A program made the translations under genes and the position numbers. This document shows, piece by piece, positions 8,817 to 19,316 of a DNA stretch of 64,000 nt. The notes under the pieces are model-generated. The model had not been told where the DNA came from, ran no database searches, and saw only the letters and a list, made by a program, of their open reading frames with translations. This stretch comes from Phycisphaerales bacterium. GTDB lineage: Bacteria; Planctomycetota; Phycisphaerae; Sedimentisphaerales; UBA12454. How positions within the stretch are numbered: position 1 is the first letter of the stretch; each line of letters starts with the position of its first letter. The DNA lies in assembly GCA_003142595.1 (NCBI GenBank), contig PLMU01000007.1, positions 146,546-210,545 on the forward strand. Reading direction: 5' to 3'.

Positions 8817-10040
8817 TCAATCGAATTTGGCAATAGTTGGGAACTTTTTATAGCCTTTTAAATCGAATTTTTTCGGCTTTTTGGCCCAGGGTGCGCCGAC
8901 TTCGGAGAAGAGTTTGCCTTTTTCGTGGGCTTCTTTCAAGACATTATCAATACCATTGATTACCGTCTTGATCGTATCGGCTGCCGGCGGCTCGGCCTGT
9001 TTGGAAAGTGTAATATATTTTTTGTCAATCGCAGGAGGATTTCCGCCGCAGGATTCAAATGCACCGTTTACAACGAGCACAAACGGGCGGCAGGTCTGCA
9101 GAGTAACGATAAAAGGTTTTTTGTTTTCATAGCAGTCTGCAAGATTTTTGAGCATATTGACGCGCTTTTCGACGGGGTCGTCAATTTTTTCGACTTCGCC
9201 GGTTGAAAGAGTTATTGTCGCTTTGCAGAAGGCGTTATATTCAATTTTGGCTTTTTCACATTCGATAATAACAGACGTATCGAGTTTCGCATCAGAGCAA
9301 ACCGTGGTATTAAACAAAACCTCGATGCCTTTATCTGTAATAATCCTGATGCTGCTGGTATCTTCGCTTTCGATATTATGGGCGTGATACAATTCGGCTT
9401 CGATACTTACGGGCTGGACCATTTCGCCTGCCTTGTCGGAGGCAAGGTAAAGCTGGTCGGCCAGCATATGAGCAAGAGGATTGTTAATCGTGCCATCGAG
9501 AATCCATTCGCCGTTGAGGCGGAGTTTGCCTGCCCAGTCGCTTCGACTGAAATATGAATCGAACCTTGGCCAGCCGGCCATACCTTTTACGCGTTTAACT
9601 TTGCCGTATCGGCCTTCGACGATTCGTTTTTTCAATTCCTGAACGATTGTCGAATGAAGATATTGAAACGCAACGGGCACTTTTTTACCGTGCTGCGAGG
9701 TGAATTTTATCAGCTCGTCGAGCTCCTGTATAATGGCTACAGGCGGCTTTTCGAGAAAAACGTCGAAGCCTGCGGCGATGCACTTTTTTGTCAGGTTGAA
9801 ATGCGTGTTAATCGGAGTTGGAATATATATTACGTTTGCTTTGCCTTTGACTTTTTCGATGAGCTGGTCTTCAGTGTCATAAACCGGAATGCCCTTTTCC
9901 TGACAGGCGGTCCTGCCGGGCGATATGCTGGTGGGTCTGCTCTTAGCAGCTACGATTTGGTACTTATCTGGAATCTCCCACATCCATTTCATTAAATTGA
10001 AAGCGTATCCGCCCGCACCTATCATCGCTAACTTTATCAT
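8817..10040 (-). CDS. Gfo/Idh/MocA family oxidoreductase
   Basis: N-terminal MIKLAMIGAGGYAFNLMKWM; EKPPVAIIQELDEL motif; Rossmann plus GFO/IDH C-terminal domain. Confidence 0.88.
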   Translation of the reverse strand: MIKLAMIGAGGYAFNLMKWMWEIPDKYQIVAAKSRPTSISPGRTACQEKGIPVYDTEDQLIEKVKGKANVIYIPTPINTHFNLTKKCIAAGFDVFLEKPPVAIIQELDELIKFTSQHGKKVPVAFQYLHSTIVQELKKRIVEGRYGKVKRVKGMAGWPRFDSYFSRSDWAGKLRLNGEWILDGTINNPLAHMLADQLYLASDKAGEMVQPVSIEAELYHAHNIESEDTSSIRIITDKGIEVLFNTTVCSDAKLDTSVIIECEKAKIEYNAFCKATITLSTGEVEKIDDPVEKRVNMLKNLADCYENKKPFIVTLQTCRPFVLVVNGAFESCGGNPPAIDKKYITLSKQAEPPAADTIKTVINGIDNVLKEAHEKGKLFSEVGAPWAKKPKKFDLKGYKKFPTIAKFD

Positions 10041-10129
10041 TACAACCTCCGTAAAAAATAATTACCCCCTATTTCCTTTAATAGCCTATTTAATACCTTT
10101 AAATGTCTTCAACGTCAATCAAAATCTGA

Positions 10130-11665
10130 TTAATGTGCCATTACAGGAGAGGCTGAATGTATCGGGCGTTTAAGTAAAAACACGAGCGGCAGAATACAAG
10201 CTATTATCACAGCTGCGATATAATAAGCATCCGTGAAAGAAAACAAGTTTGACTCCTGCATCAACCTTTGATAAATCAAGCCGTTGGCGGCCATCTCATT
10301 TGCGACTCCAGTCTTTGCCTGCACGAGAGCCGTCGCGTTATGCAGAGCCATTTGATAACGGGGGTCATAGAGATTAAGATGCTCGACAAAGCGATAATTG
10401 TGAAATTGCACTCTTTGCGCCAGAATTGTTGTCATAATCGCAATACCGAAACTGCCGGCGATATTTCGCAGCAAAGCGAATATACTGGTGGCGTTTCCCA
10501 TTTCTTCTTTGGGAATTGTGGCGAAAGCCATGCTCATCAGCGGGACGAAAACCATCGCCATACCAAACCCCATAACAATTCTTGGTAAAGCGGCCATTTG
10601 GAAATCGATGGAAAGGTTAAAACGTATCATCATAACCATCGAATAACCAAGAATAACCAGGCCTAAAAACAAAATGTACTTGGGATTAATTTTAGTTGTG
10701 AGTTTTCCGACGATGGGCATCATAATGAGGGTTGCTACGCCGCCGGGGGCAAGAGCCATGCCGGCAAGAAAGGCGTTGTATCCCATAAGACTCTGAAGAA
10801 AAATTGGAAGCAATATGATACTTCCGAAGAGCACAAAAAAAACAAAAAACTGAATAATATTGGCGGAAGCATAGGGTATATTTTTAAATTCCCTTAAATT
10901 TAATATCGGCTCGCGTATTCTAAGCTCGACAATAACAAACAGAACAAGAGAAACTACCGCTATTATGGCAAGTCTTGTAATAAAAGCGGATGAGAACCAG
11001 TCTTCGCGCTGCCCTTTGTCGAGAACTATTTGCAGAGCTCCGATACCAACGACGATGAGCCCCAGTCCCCAATAATCGATTTTCTCTCTGAGTTTTTTTA
11101 CATAAGCCGGGTCGTGTATGAAAATCGTAATCATAATAATTGAAATAATTCCGATTGGAATGTTGACGTAGAAAACCCAGGGCCAGGACCAGTTATCTGT
11201 AATCCATCCGCCCATCACCGGCCCGGCAATCGGGCCGAACATCACTCCGACGCCAAACATTGCCATCGCCATACCATACTCAGCGGGAGGAAACGCCTCG
11301 AGAAGAATTGCCTGGGACAAAGGCTGCAACGCCCCGCCGCCGATGCCCTGGACGATTCTGAAAAAGACGAGCATCGCCAGGCTTGTTGCACTACCGCACA
11401 TAAAAGAACTAAAAGTAAAGAGCACAACAGAGAACATAAGATAACGTTTTCTGCCGAAAACGCTGCAGAGCCAGCCGGTCATGGGAATAATTATGGCGTT
11501 GGACACAAGATAAGCGGTAACGGTCCATGTCGCTTCATCGACGCCAGCCGATAAGCTGCCGCGTATATGATTGAGCGAAACATTAACAACAGAAGTATCG
11601 ATGACTTCGAGAAGAGTCGGAAGCACAACCGATATAGCGACAATCCACTTGTTTACCTTGCCCAT
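10130..11665 (-). CDS. DHA2-family MFS drug efflux transporter (EmrB/QacA type, 14 TM)
   Basis: LDTSVVNVSL-like TM1 (IDTSVVNVSLNHI), RIVQGIGGGALQPLSQAILLE, GPMGGWI-like motif C (GPIAGPVMGGWITDNWSWPWVFYVNIPIG). Confidence 0.93.
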   Translation of the reverse strand: MGKVNKWIVAISVVLPTLLEVIDTSVVNVSLNHIRGSLSAGVDEATWTVTAYLVSNAIIIPMTGWLCSVFGRKRYLMFSVVLFTFSSFMCGSATSLAMLVFFRIVQGIGGGALQPLSQAILLEAFPPAEYGMAMAMFGVGVMFGPIAGPVMGGWITDNWSWPWVFYVNIPIGIISIIMITIFIHDPAYVKKLREKIDYWGLGLIVVGIGALQIVLDKGQREDWFSSAFITRLAIIAVVSLVLFVIVELRIREPILNLREFKNIPYASANIIQFFVFFVLFGSIILLPIFLQSLMGYNAFLAGMALAPGGVATLIMMPIVGKLTTKINPKYILFLGLVILGYSMVMMIRFNLSIDFQMAALPRIVMGFGMAMVFVPLMSMAFATIPKEEMGNATSIFALLRNIAGSFGIAIMTTILAQRVQFHNYRFVEHLNLYDPRYQMALHNATALVQAKTGVANEMAANGLIYQRLMQESNLFSFTDAYYIAAVIIACILPLVFLLKRPIHSASPVMAH

Positions 11666-11667
11666 TT

Positions 11668-12684
11668 TTAATCTTTGGTAATGATGGTTGGGACACAGGA
11701 CATACCAATCCGCATCACGTCGGCGTTGTTGGGGTCCTTATCGAAAACAATTTTTACCGGGACTCGCTGAACGACTTTCACATAATTGCCGAGGGCATTT
11801 TCAGGCGGGAAAAGCGAAAAGACCGCACCAGTTCCGGCCATAATGCTGTCCACTTTGCCGGAGAAAATTTTGCCGGGGAAAGTATCGATTTTAATTTTTA
11901 CGCGCTGGCCGGGCCTGACTTTCTCCAACTGCGTCTCTTTGTAATTGGCGACTATCCATATATCATCGAGAGCAACAACCGCCATAAGCGGCTGGCTGGG
12001 CTGAATCTGATTGCCAACTTCTACGGATTTCTGGGTTACATAACCGCTGGATGGCGCATAAATTATTGTGTAGGTAAGGTCACGCTGGGCAGTATCCAGA
12101 AACGCCTGTTTCTGTTTTATCAGGGCCTGCTCAACGATTTCAAATGATTTGGCTTTTTCGAGTTGCTGATTTGCGGCCTTTACCTGCGCAGCGGCAATAT
12201 CATACGCTGTGAAAACTTTTTCATATTGCTCTTTGGGCATCGCACTTTTTTGATAAAGTGCTTCGGCTCTGTTTTTGTCGAGATTCGCCTGGTTCAGCGA
12301 AGCCTGCTGAAGTTCCAGATTGGCCTGGGCAACTTTTACCCCGGCGTTGGCGTCGAGGAGCCGTGCGTTTTCGGCATCCAAATCGGCCTGTGCACGGTGC
12401 ATTGCCAACTCATAGTCGGCGGGGTCAATCTTCACAAGGACATCGCCCTGCTTAACATTCTGATTATCATTTATATTTACATCGCTGACCGTGCCCATAA
12501 TCCTGGCTGCGATAGTATGGGTTCTGCCGGTTATATAGGCATCGTCGGTGGAAACGCGGCTGAAGCTGCGAATAATATAAATCGTCACAAATATGCCGAC
12601 TAACACTGTCACTATCGCGATAGCGACCAGATGACTGGTTTTTCCCTTTTTAATGTTTTTTAGATTCATTTTTTTTCTCGTCAA
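11668..12684 (-). CDS. HlyD/EmrA family efflux periplasmic adaptor
   Basis: Single N-terminal TM, VSTDDAYITGRTHTIAARIMGTVSDVNINDNQNVKQGDVLVKIDPADY, biotinyl-lipoyl hairpin; likely start at 12669 (MNLKNIKKGK). Confidence 0.93.
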   Translation of the reverse strand: MTRKKMNLKNIKKGKTSHLVAIAIVTVLVGIFVTIYIIRSFSRVSTDDAYITGRTHTIAARIMGTVSDVNINDNQNVKQGDVLVKIDPADYELAMHRAQADLDAENARLLDANAGVKVAQANLELQQASLNQANLDKNRAEALYQKSAMPKEQYEKVFTAYDIAAAQVKAANQQLEKAKSFEIVEQALIKQKQAFLDTAQRDLTYTIIYAPSSGYVTQKSVEVGNQIQPSQPLMAVVALDDIWIVANYKETQLEKVRPGQRVKIKIDTFPGKIFSGKVDSIMAGTGAVFSLFPPENALGNYVKVVQRVPVKIVFDKDPNNADVMRIGMSCVPTIITKD

Positions 12685-14062
12685 TTGATTGTATATCAGT
12701 AATTCCCATCACATTTTGAAGCGTCGCTATGCAAACCTGCAAACGGAAGTTGCTGTTCATAAATTCCATTTGCGCGTTGTCTTTTTCAGCCATCATATTG
12801 AGCATTTCGGAGCTTTGGACCTGGCCCTGTTTCCATTTTTCATATATTTCATCGGAATGTTTTGAAATAACATCAAACGACCTGCCGGCAAAGAGCTGCT
12901 CGTCTTTGGCGTTTTCGAGATTGAGATACGCCTTTAAAACCTGGAGCATTACGACCAGCGTTTGCTGCTCTCTTTCGATGAATGAAACTTTTCTTCGTTC
13001 CTTTGCCGCATTATACTCGTTTATATTCGCGAATCCGTTAAATATCGTCATAGTTCCGGCAAAACCGTAAGACCATAAAGCACTAGGAACCTCAAACGAA
13101 TCCGAAGTTGTCGAGTGGTTTGCAAATACTGTCAGCCTCGGCAGAAACGCTGCCAAAGCGACTTTAACTTTTTCCTCTTCGATAGCGACGTTCCTGTCGG
13201 CGATTTGAAGCTGCGGATTTTCAATCAGCGCTTTGTAAACGAGATTCTCCAAAGGTTCATTGGGTTCTTTTAACGGCTGTTCAATATTAAGCTGAATCTC
13301 TGCCAAAGGCGACAGGCTCATTGAAGCCAGCAAATCGGCATAAGCCTGTTTCAAGGCATAATCAGTTCGATTAAAGTTTGTCTGACGCGAAAGAACAGCA
13401 ACCTGAGTCTGCTGATACTGCCATTCGACGACCTGGCCCTGGCTATAAAGCTGGCCGGTTTCTTTTTCGAGTTCTTTGGCCGCATCGAGATGGCTATGTA
13501 AAGCCTGTAACTCCTGCTGCAGCATCAAGCAGTGATAGTAATTGATGACAACATCGAGAACAGTCAACTGCGCCGTGTATTTAGTAACAATCTGGGCGGT
13601 TTCCTCGCCTCTCTGGTGCATTGCGTACAAGAACCACGTTGACGGGTCGAATATGGACATCTGGAATTGCCAGGTGATATCTCTTATAGACTGGTCCTGC
13701 ATGGCAACAGGACTCCCTCCGGACATTATTTTCGGCTGTTGGCTCCATCTTGTAGAAGTATAGTCGAGGTTTACAGCGGGCAGGAAATTGGCAAAGGAAA
13801 CTTTTCTTTCGAGCTTTGCTATTTTCTGCTGAATCTGCGAGGCTCTAACCTGCAGATTGTTTTGTAAAGCAATTGAAATGCAGTCATTTAGTCCAAAAGA
13901 CTGCTTGGTCGAAAGAATTTCGTTAGTTTCGCTTACAAGATTACTGCGATACTCTTTTGCATTTTTTTCTCTGACCGCCCTGCCGTCAAAATGGCTGCAG
14001 CCGGCAAGGAAAATTAATGACAGCGACCCAATAAACAATATTTTATTCATTGCTCTAACCAT
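12650..14062 (-). CDS. TolC-family outer membrane efflux lipoprotein
   Basis: Lipobox LIFLAGC, repeated TolC coiled-coil architecture (SIALQNNLQVRASQIQ ... ALIENPQLQIADRNVAIEEEKVKVA). Confidence 0.88.
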   Translation of the reverse strand: MVRAMNKILFIGSLSLIFLAGCSHFDGRAVREKNAKEYRSNLVSETNEILSTKQSFGLNDCISIALQNNLQVRASQIQQKIAKLERKVSFANFLPAVNLDYTSTRWSQQPKIMSGGSPVAMQDQSIRDITWQFQMSIFDPSTWFLYAMHQRGEETAQIVTKYTAQLTVLDVVINYYHCLMLQQELQALHSHLDAAKELEKETGQLYSQGQVVEWQYQQTQVAVLSRQTNFNRTDYALKQAYADLLASMSLSPLAEIQLNIEQPLKEPNEPLENLVYKALIENPQLQIADRNVAIEEEKVKVALAAFLPRLTVFANHSTTSDSFEVPSALWSYGFAGTMTIFNGFANINEYNAAKERRKVSFIEREQQTLVVMLQVLKAYLNLENAKDEQLFAGRSFDVISKHSDEIYEKWKQGQVQSSEMLNMMAEKDNAQMEFMNSNFRLQVCIATLQNVMGITDIQSIDEKKNESKKH

Positions 14063-14720
14063 TGCTGCGATTCTCCGGTATCAAAAGAGTATCGACGAAG
14101 AGCTGCTCTATTTTTTTCAGACCCTGTTCGACCTTGGCCTTATTAAATTCCTTTGACGATTCAAATATGAAAGACCTGATTGTTGACAGCAGCGCCAGCG
14201 TTATAATTTCAGTATCCACAGGACGAAAGATATTATTTTTTATTCCTGATTTAATAATATCCGAGATTTTCGCGTCTATGACTGCTTTAATCTTCTCGGC
14301 ATGGCCGTCGTGCGGCAGTATAAGTGTTAAAGTTCCATATTCGGAAATATACAGTCTTATGAATTCGATGTTATCTTCGGCAAATTTGGCGTATGCCCGA
14401 ACAAATGTTCTGAGTTTCTCATCCTGGCGGAGATTGCTTTCCAGAATAGGCCAGAGCGTATTATAAATTTTATCAGCGCAATTATTCATCAGTTCGGTGA
14501 ATAACTGCTCCTTGCTCTGGAAAAAGTTGTAGAGAGTGCCGACGGCAAACTCTGATTCCTCGGCGATATCCTGCATAGAAACATTATGAAATCCTTTATC
14601 GGAAAACAGACGCACAGACGCATTAAGGATAGCATCCTTATGCATCAGTTTTTCCCTTTCTTTCCGTGTCATTTCAACATTAGCCATAAAATATTCCTTA
14701 TTCTTAATTATGGGTATCAT
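14055..14720 (-). CDS. TetR/AcrR family transcriptional regulator
   Basis: ILNASVRLFSDKGFHNVSMQDIAEESEFAVGTLYNFFQSKEQLFTELM HTH; first gene of the efflux operon. Confidence 0.93.
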   Translation of the reverse strand: MIPIIKNKEYFMANVEMTRKEREKLMHKDAILNASVRLFSDKGFHNVSMQDIAEESEFAVGTLYNFFQSKEQLFTELMNNCADKIYNTLWPILESNLRQDEKLRTFVRAYAKFAEDNIEFIRLYISEYGTLTLILPHDGHAEKIKAVIDAKISDIIKSGIKNNIFRPVDTEIITLALLSTIRSFIFESSKEFNKAKVEQGLKKIEQLFVDTLLIPENRSNG

Positions 14721-15042
14721 CCATGAGATATGAGCTCATATTCATATTATGAATTATCGTTCATATAAAGTCAAATAAAAACCTGCTCTTTCAAATCAAT
14801 TATCGTTAAATATCAATAAGTCCTTTAAATATAAATAATTACACGCTTATATCTCTCATGGAATTTGCGGATTTTTTAAGGTATAGTCCTATAAGTAAAG
14901 GCTCAAACCACATACTTACAATTGCCCCCTCGTCAAAAAGGAGTATATGGAATTAAGCATAATAGTTTTCAAAGGCAATGTGTGTTATAATCCCCCATTT
15001 GCAGAATACTTTCGGTTAATTAGAACCGGATTAGGAATAAAA

Positions 15043-16380
15043 ATGACAACGGAAAATAATGGTTCGCAGTCGGCGAGCAATTTTAAATTAATACTGCGAG
15101 CTTTAAAGCACAGAAATTACAGACTATTTTTTGTCGGCCAGGGCATATCGGTTATCGGCACATGGATGCAGATGGCTGCGCTCGGGTGGCTGGTTTACAG
15201 GCTGACCGGCTCAGAATTTTATCTTGGTCTTGTTTCATTCAGCGGACAGATTCCCATTTTGCTCGGCTGCCTGATAGGTGGAGATTTCGCCGACCGCTGG
15301 CCGCGGCGGAGAATTGTCATTATCACTCAAATCCTGGCGATGATTCAGGCACTTACTCTTGCCTTAATTGTCGCCTTTCACATCGTAACAATACCGAAGA
15401 TTATTCTGCTTTCGATTTTCCTGGGAATAGTAAATGCTTTCGATATGCCGACACGACAGGCCTTTGTCGTGGAAATGGTTGATGATAAAAAAGATTTGCC
15501 TAATGCTATTGCACTGAATTCCCTGATATTCAATCTTGCAAGGCAAATCGGGCCTATGGTAGCAGGCTTTTTAATTGCTCAAGTCGGCGAAGCGTCCTGT
15601 TTCTTTATTAACGCTATAAGTTTCATTGCTGTTATTTACTCTCTGGCCGCAATGAGGCTGACGTACAGTACCCAAACAAAACATAACGGCGCTATGCTTT
15701 CCGGCATTAAAGACGGCCTGTCTTATGCGTTTGGTTTTATGCCAATACGCTCGATTCTTTTATACACGGCGGCTATGTGTTTTGTATCGATGCCGTACGC
15801 GGTCTTATTGCCCGTATTTGCCAAGAGCATTTTACATGGAGGGCCTCAAACTTACGGTTTTCTTTTATGGTCAACGGGTATCGGCGCATTCATCGGCGCA
15901 CTGCTCCTTGCAAGACGGAAAACTGTGCACGGACTGGATAAGGTCGTTGTTACGGCAGCAGGCATTTTCTCGGCAGGAGTTATCGGTTTTTCGTTTTCGA
16001 GAAATATCTGGCTGTCTGTATTATTTATTGCACTGCCGGGATATGGAATAATGGTGCAATTGGCGTCAATAAACACAATTCTTCAATCGATAGTTGATGA
16101 TAATATGCGAGGCCGAGTGCTTAGCCTTCATGTAATGGCATTTATAGGAATGGCTCCATTCGGCAGCCTGCTTAGCGGATATTTGGCCGAGCATATCGGG
16201 GCTCCGCATACTGTGCTGATTAGCGGAATTTTAAGTTTTATAATTATGCTGTTTTTTGCCAAAAAGCTGCCGGCTATCCGCATGCTGGTTCACCCGATAT
16301 ACGCGCGAAAAGGAATTATACCTGAAGTTGCAGCCGGACTGCAAACAGCGGAAAGATTTTCAGCAGAAGCGAAGGAATGA
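15043..16380 (+). CDS. MFS transporter (EntS/DHA3-like)
   Basis: LKHRNYRLFFVGQGISVIGTWMQMAALGWLVYRLTGS; GLVSFSGQIPILLGCLIGGDFADRWPRR. ORF track opens at 14947; ATG 15043 (aggaataaaaATG) is the likelier start. Confidence 0.9.
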   Translation: MTTENNGSQSASNFKLILRALKHRNYRLFFVGQGISVIGTWMQMAALGWLVYRLTGSEFYLGLVSFSGQIPILLGCLIGGDFADRWPRRRIVIITQILAMIQALTLALIVAFHIVTIPKIILLSIFLGIVNAFDMPTRQAFVVEMVDDKKDLPNAIALNSLIFNLARQIGPMVAGFLIAQVGEASCFFINAISFIAVIYSLAAMRLTYSTQTKHNGAMLSGIKDGLSYAFGFMPIRSILLYTAAMCFVSMPYAVLLPVFAKSILHGGPQTYGFLLWSTGIGAFIGALLLARRKTVHGLDKVVVTAAGIFSAGVIGFSFSRNIWLSVLFIALPGYGIMVQLASINTILQSIVDDNMRGRVLSLHVMAFIGMAPFGSLLSGYLAEHIGAPHTVLISGILSFIIMLFFAKKLPAIRMLVHPIYARKGIIPEVAAGLQTAERFSAEAKE

Positions 16381-16427
16381 AAATTTCAATTTAGTGGATG
16401 GATAAATAGCGGCCCATCGGCATCCTT

Positions 16428-16952
16428 TTATTTTTTGTGTTTCAAATTCAATTCTAATTCGATAGCCAACTGAAATAAGATATTATTCTCAATATCAATG
16501 TGTTCGTTGAGATTTGTTTCAATATCTTTCAGGCCATCATAAAGAGCTTTCAGCTCATCGCCGGAATTGGGCGGCAGCTGATAATTGTTAGTTATATCGC
16601 GAATTTTAGCCAGCATAATATTTTCTGTCAGGTCATGCTCGTATTCCATCTGGCTGATAGGATTTTTTATGCTGCCGGAGTGGAACTGGGGTTTGGGACC
16701 GCGATTATTATTAAAATCAACCATCTGACGAATATAAGGCAGGAGTATCCGCTCTTCACTGACAAAATGGTTTTCCAATTTAGTTTTAAAGTCGGGAAAA
16801 AATTCCCGCAAAGAATTTAATGTCCCGCTCAACTCTGCGCCCTGAATCAGCGTTTGCAATTTCTGCAATTTTTCTCTTAATATGAAATGCTGCTGCTGAA
16901 TATATTCGATTAATTCTATTTCAGATGCTTTCGACCAATCTTTATGAGCCAT
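16428..16952 (-). CDS. Hemerythrin-like domain protein (DNRLRE/ScdA-type)
   Basis: H-rich helical bundle: IEYIQQQHFILREKL...ENHFVSEERILLPYIRQ...MEYEHDLTENIML...NLNEHIDIENNILFQLAIELE. Confidence 0.8.
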   Translation of the reverse strand: MAHKDWSKASEIELIEYIQQQHFILREKLQKLQTLIQGAELSGTLNSLREFFPDFKTKLENHFVSEERILLPYIRQMVDFNNNRGPKPQFHSGSIKNPISQMEYEHDLTENIMLAKIRDITNNYQLPPNSGDELKALYDGLKDIETNLNEHIDIENNILFQLAIELELNLKHKK

Positions 16953-17035
16953 AAAAATATTTCCTAAAATCCGATTTTAAAAACAGCCGGATATGGATTG
17001 TAGCGTTATATTTTTACTGAGCAAGAGAGAATAAT

Positions 17036-17788
17036 TTAACTTCCCACGATTTGTTCTCTGTTGCATTCAATGCCAGACGAGCCTACAAAGTTTACAGCCA
17101 TTATCTGAATAGATAGAGATAAAAACTGCAATATAACAGATCGCAATATGTAAAATAGAAAATGCCATGATACCTGTGCGGACACATTATGAAAGTATTG
17201 AAAAAACAGCGATAAAACAATCTGAACAAGAAAAACTGCCAATAGCGGCTTTGCCTTCAACAGCCTGATTTGTCTCATAAAACCAAAACTTTTGAATAAG
17301 TCGCAATCACCAACGATTATTAACGCAGGAACCAGCAAAATCGGTTTGGCCAAAATAAATTTTATAATCGTGCTGCCTGCCTGATTAACAAGTCGGAAAA
17401 TATTCGAATCCATACTTAGAACTGTTATTTGAGATATCCAATAAAGCCCACCGAACCAAAACATAAAGACAGCCGCATACAATATGCGAAATCTAAAAAG
17501 TCTTGAGAAAAAGTGATTGCCAATCCGTATCAGGTTAAGCAGCGATTGCCGCTTTTTCTGTTCGAGATAAACAGTTCGCAGGAAACCGCCCGTAATTAAC
17601 AGAACAAACAACAATACACATATATTTACTAAATATATGCTCATATTTATAAATCTAATATTTCGTGGGTGAAATATACGTGGTAATAGATAAATTAACT
17701 GTTCACTGAGAGCCAAAAGCCCGATTATTAAGACAGCCTCAAGCCAGCGACTTTTGAGAATGGATAGTGTTTTTCTGATTTCGTCCAA
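17036..17788 (-). CDS. Integral membrane protein of unknown function
   Basis: Multiple hydrophobic segments; no recognisable family. Confidence 0.6.
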   Translation of the reverse strand: MDEIRKTLSILKSRWLEAVLIIGLLALSEQLIYLLPRIFHPRNIRFINMSIYLVNICVLLFVLLITGGFLRTVYLEQKKRQSLLNLIRIGNHFFSRLFRFRILYAAVFMFWFGGLYWISQITVLSMDSNIFRLVNQAGSTIIKFILAKPILLVPALIIVGDCDLFKSFGFMRQIRLLKAKPLLAVFLVQIVLSLFFQYFHNVSAQVSWHFLFYILRSVILQFLSLSIQIMAVNFVGSSGIECNREQIVGS

Positions 17789-17902
17789 TTATATCTCCTG
17801 TATTACATCCTTGTTTTCATATCGGGGGAAATTATAGCGTTAAAAATTCGTCAAAACAACCATAAACCGCACTCTTAAAGGCAGGAGAATCTAAAATCGA
17901 GG

Positions 17903-17932
17903 TTGGAAATTTAAAATATCAGGCGGTATAAT
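17903..17932 (+). promoter_or_regulatory. Predicted promoter for rarA
   Basis: TTGGAA - 18 nt - TATAAT (17927-17932); ATG 8 nt downstream at 17941. Confidence 0.5.
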
Positions 17933-17940
17933 GGTATTTT

Positions 17941-19290
17941 ATGGCAGAAACAGGCAAAAACAATTCGCTTTTTTCGGATATGGAAAAGGCGCAACTCCAG
18001 TCAAATGCACCGCTTGCGGCGAGGATGCGGCCGCAGACTCTGGACGAATTTGCCGGCCAAAAAGACTTCATCGGCCCCGGCAAACTCCTGCGGCGAATGC
18101 TTGACGCCGGTTCGCTTAGCAGCCTTATATTTTTCGGCCCGCCCGGCACAGGAAAAACATCGCTGGCGACGATAATCACCAATATAATCAACGCCAAATT
18201 TCATTACCTAAGTGCCCCTGCCGCTTCTGTCGCCGACATTCGCACGGTTATTCAGCAGGCAAGAGACAGACTCATAACCAGCAGCGGAAAAACCGTTTTA
18301 TTTATAGATGAGATTCACCGATTCAACCGCGCCCAGCAGGATGTCCTATTAAACGATGTCGAAACCGGCGTAATCCTTCTTATCGGTGCGACGACCGAGA
18401 ATCCATACTTCGCAATCAATTCGCCTTTGATTTCCCGCAGCACAATTTTTGAATTTAAGCCTTTGGAAAAATCCGAAATTATGGAACTGCTTAAAAGAGC
18501 ACTGGCAGACAAGAAAAGAGGCTTGGGCGGTTTAAATGTTCGCGCAACAGAAGATGCGTTGGAATATGTCGCGATAATGAGCGACGGCGATGGCCGAAAG
18601 GCACTGACCGCACTTGAAATCGGCGTGATGTCGCAAAAAAATTCAGGAATAGAATCTATAAAATTCGACATTGAAGTCGCCAAAGAATCCATCCAGCAAA
18701 AAGCAATCGTGTTCGACCCGACAGGCGATTCTCATTACGACCTCGCCAGCGCGCTGCAGAAAAGTATGCGAGGCTCGGACCCGGACGCGACAGTTTACTG
18801 GCTGGCAAGACTCATCGCAGGCGGTCAGGACCCCCGTTTCATCGCCCGCCGAATAGCGGTTTGCGCAGCCGAAGATGTGGGAAATGCAGACCCGATGGCT
18901 ACGGTTCTCGCTGCCGCGGCAATCCAGGTATCGGAATTTGTCGGATTTCCCGAGGCCCAGCTTCCGCTTGCCCAGGCGGCGATTTATATCGCCTGCGCGC
19001 CGAAGTCGAACGCCTCGGCAAAGGCGATATGGTCGGCTTTGAGCGATGTAAAAACCAAACGAACCATCCCTGTGCCCAAGCACTTGAAGGATTCTCACTA
19101 CGCAGGTGCGAAAAAGCAGGGTTACGGCGCGGAATATAAGTATCCGCACGACTGGCCGGAAGGATTTGTGGGTCAGGAATATCTGCCGGGCAAAACGGCT
19201 TATTACAGCCCTACGGCCCGGGGAAGGGAAAAAATTATGAAGGATTATTTGCAAAAGCTCGAAAATATGTTAAAAGAGGTAAAGTCCTGA
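17941..19290 (+). CDS. rarA: Replication-associated recombination protein A (AAA+ ATPase, RarA/MgsA/WRNIP1)
   Basis: PLAARMRPQTLDEFAGQKDFIGPGKLLRRML, FFGPPGTGKTSLA Walker A, LFIDEIHRFNRAQQD Walker B, C-terminal MgsA domain. Confidence 0.95.
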   Translation: MAETGKNNSLFSDMEKAQLQSNAPLAARMRPQTLDEFAGQKDFIGPGKLLRRMLDAGSLSSLIFFGPPGTGKTSLATIITNIINAKFHYLSAPAASVADIRTVIQQARDRLITSSGKTVLFIDEIHRFNRAQQDVLLNDVETGVILLIGATTENPYFAINSPLISRSTIFEFKPLEKSEIMELLKRALADKKRGLGGLNVRATEDALEYVAIMSDGDGRKALTALEIGVMSQKNSGIESIKFDIEVAKESIQQKAIVFDPTGDSHYDLASALQKSMRGSDPDATVYWLARLIAGGQDPRFIARRIAVCAAEDVGNADPMATVLAAAAIQVSEFVGFPEAQLPLAQAAIYIACAPKSNASAKAIWSALSDVKTKRTIPVPKHLKDSHYAGAKKQGYGAEYKYPHDWPEGFVGQEYLPGKTAYYSPTARGREKIMKDYLQKLENMLKEVKS

Positions 19291-19316
19291 TTACGAATCC
19301 AGCGGAGGGATACTGA

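Noticed and set aside
18643-19254. 203-aa minus-strand ORF
   Set aside because: Antisense to rarA, composition not protein-like.
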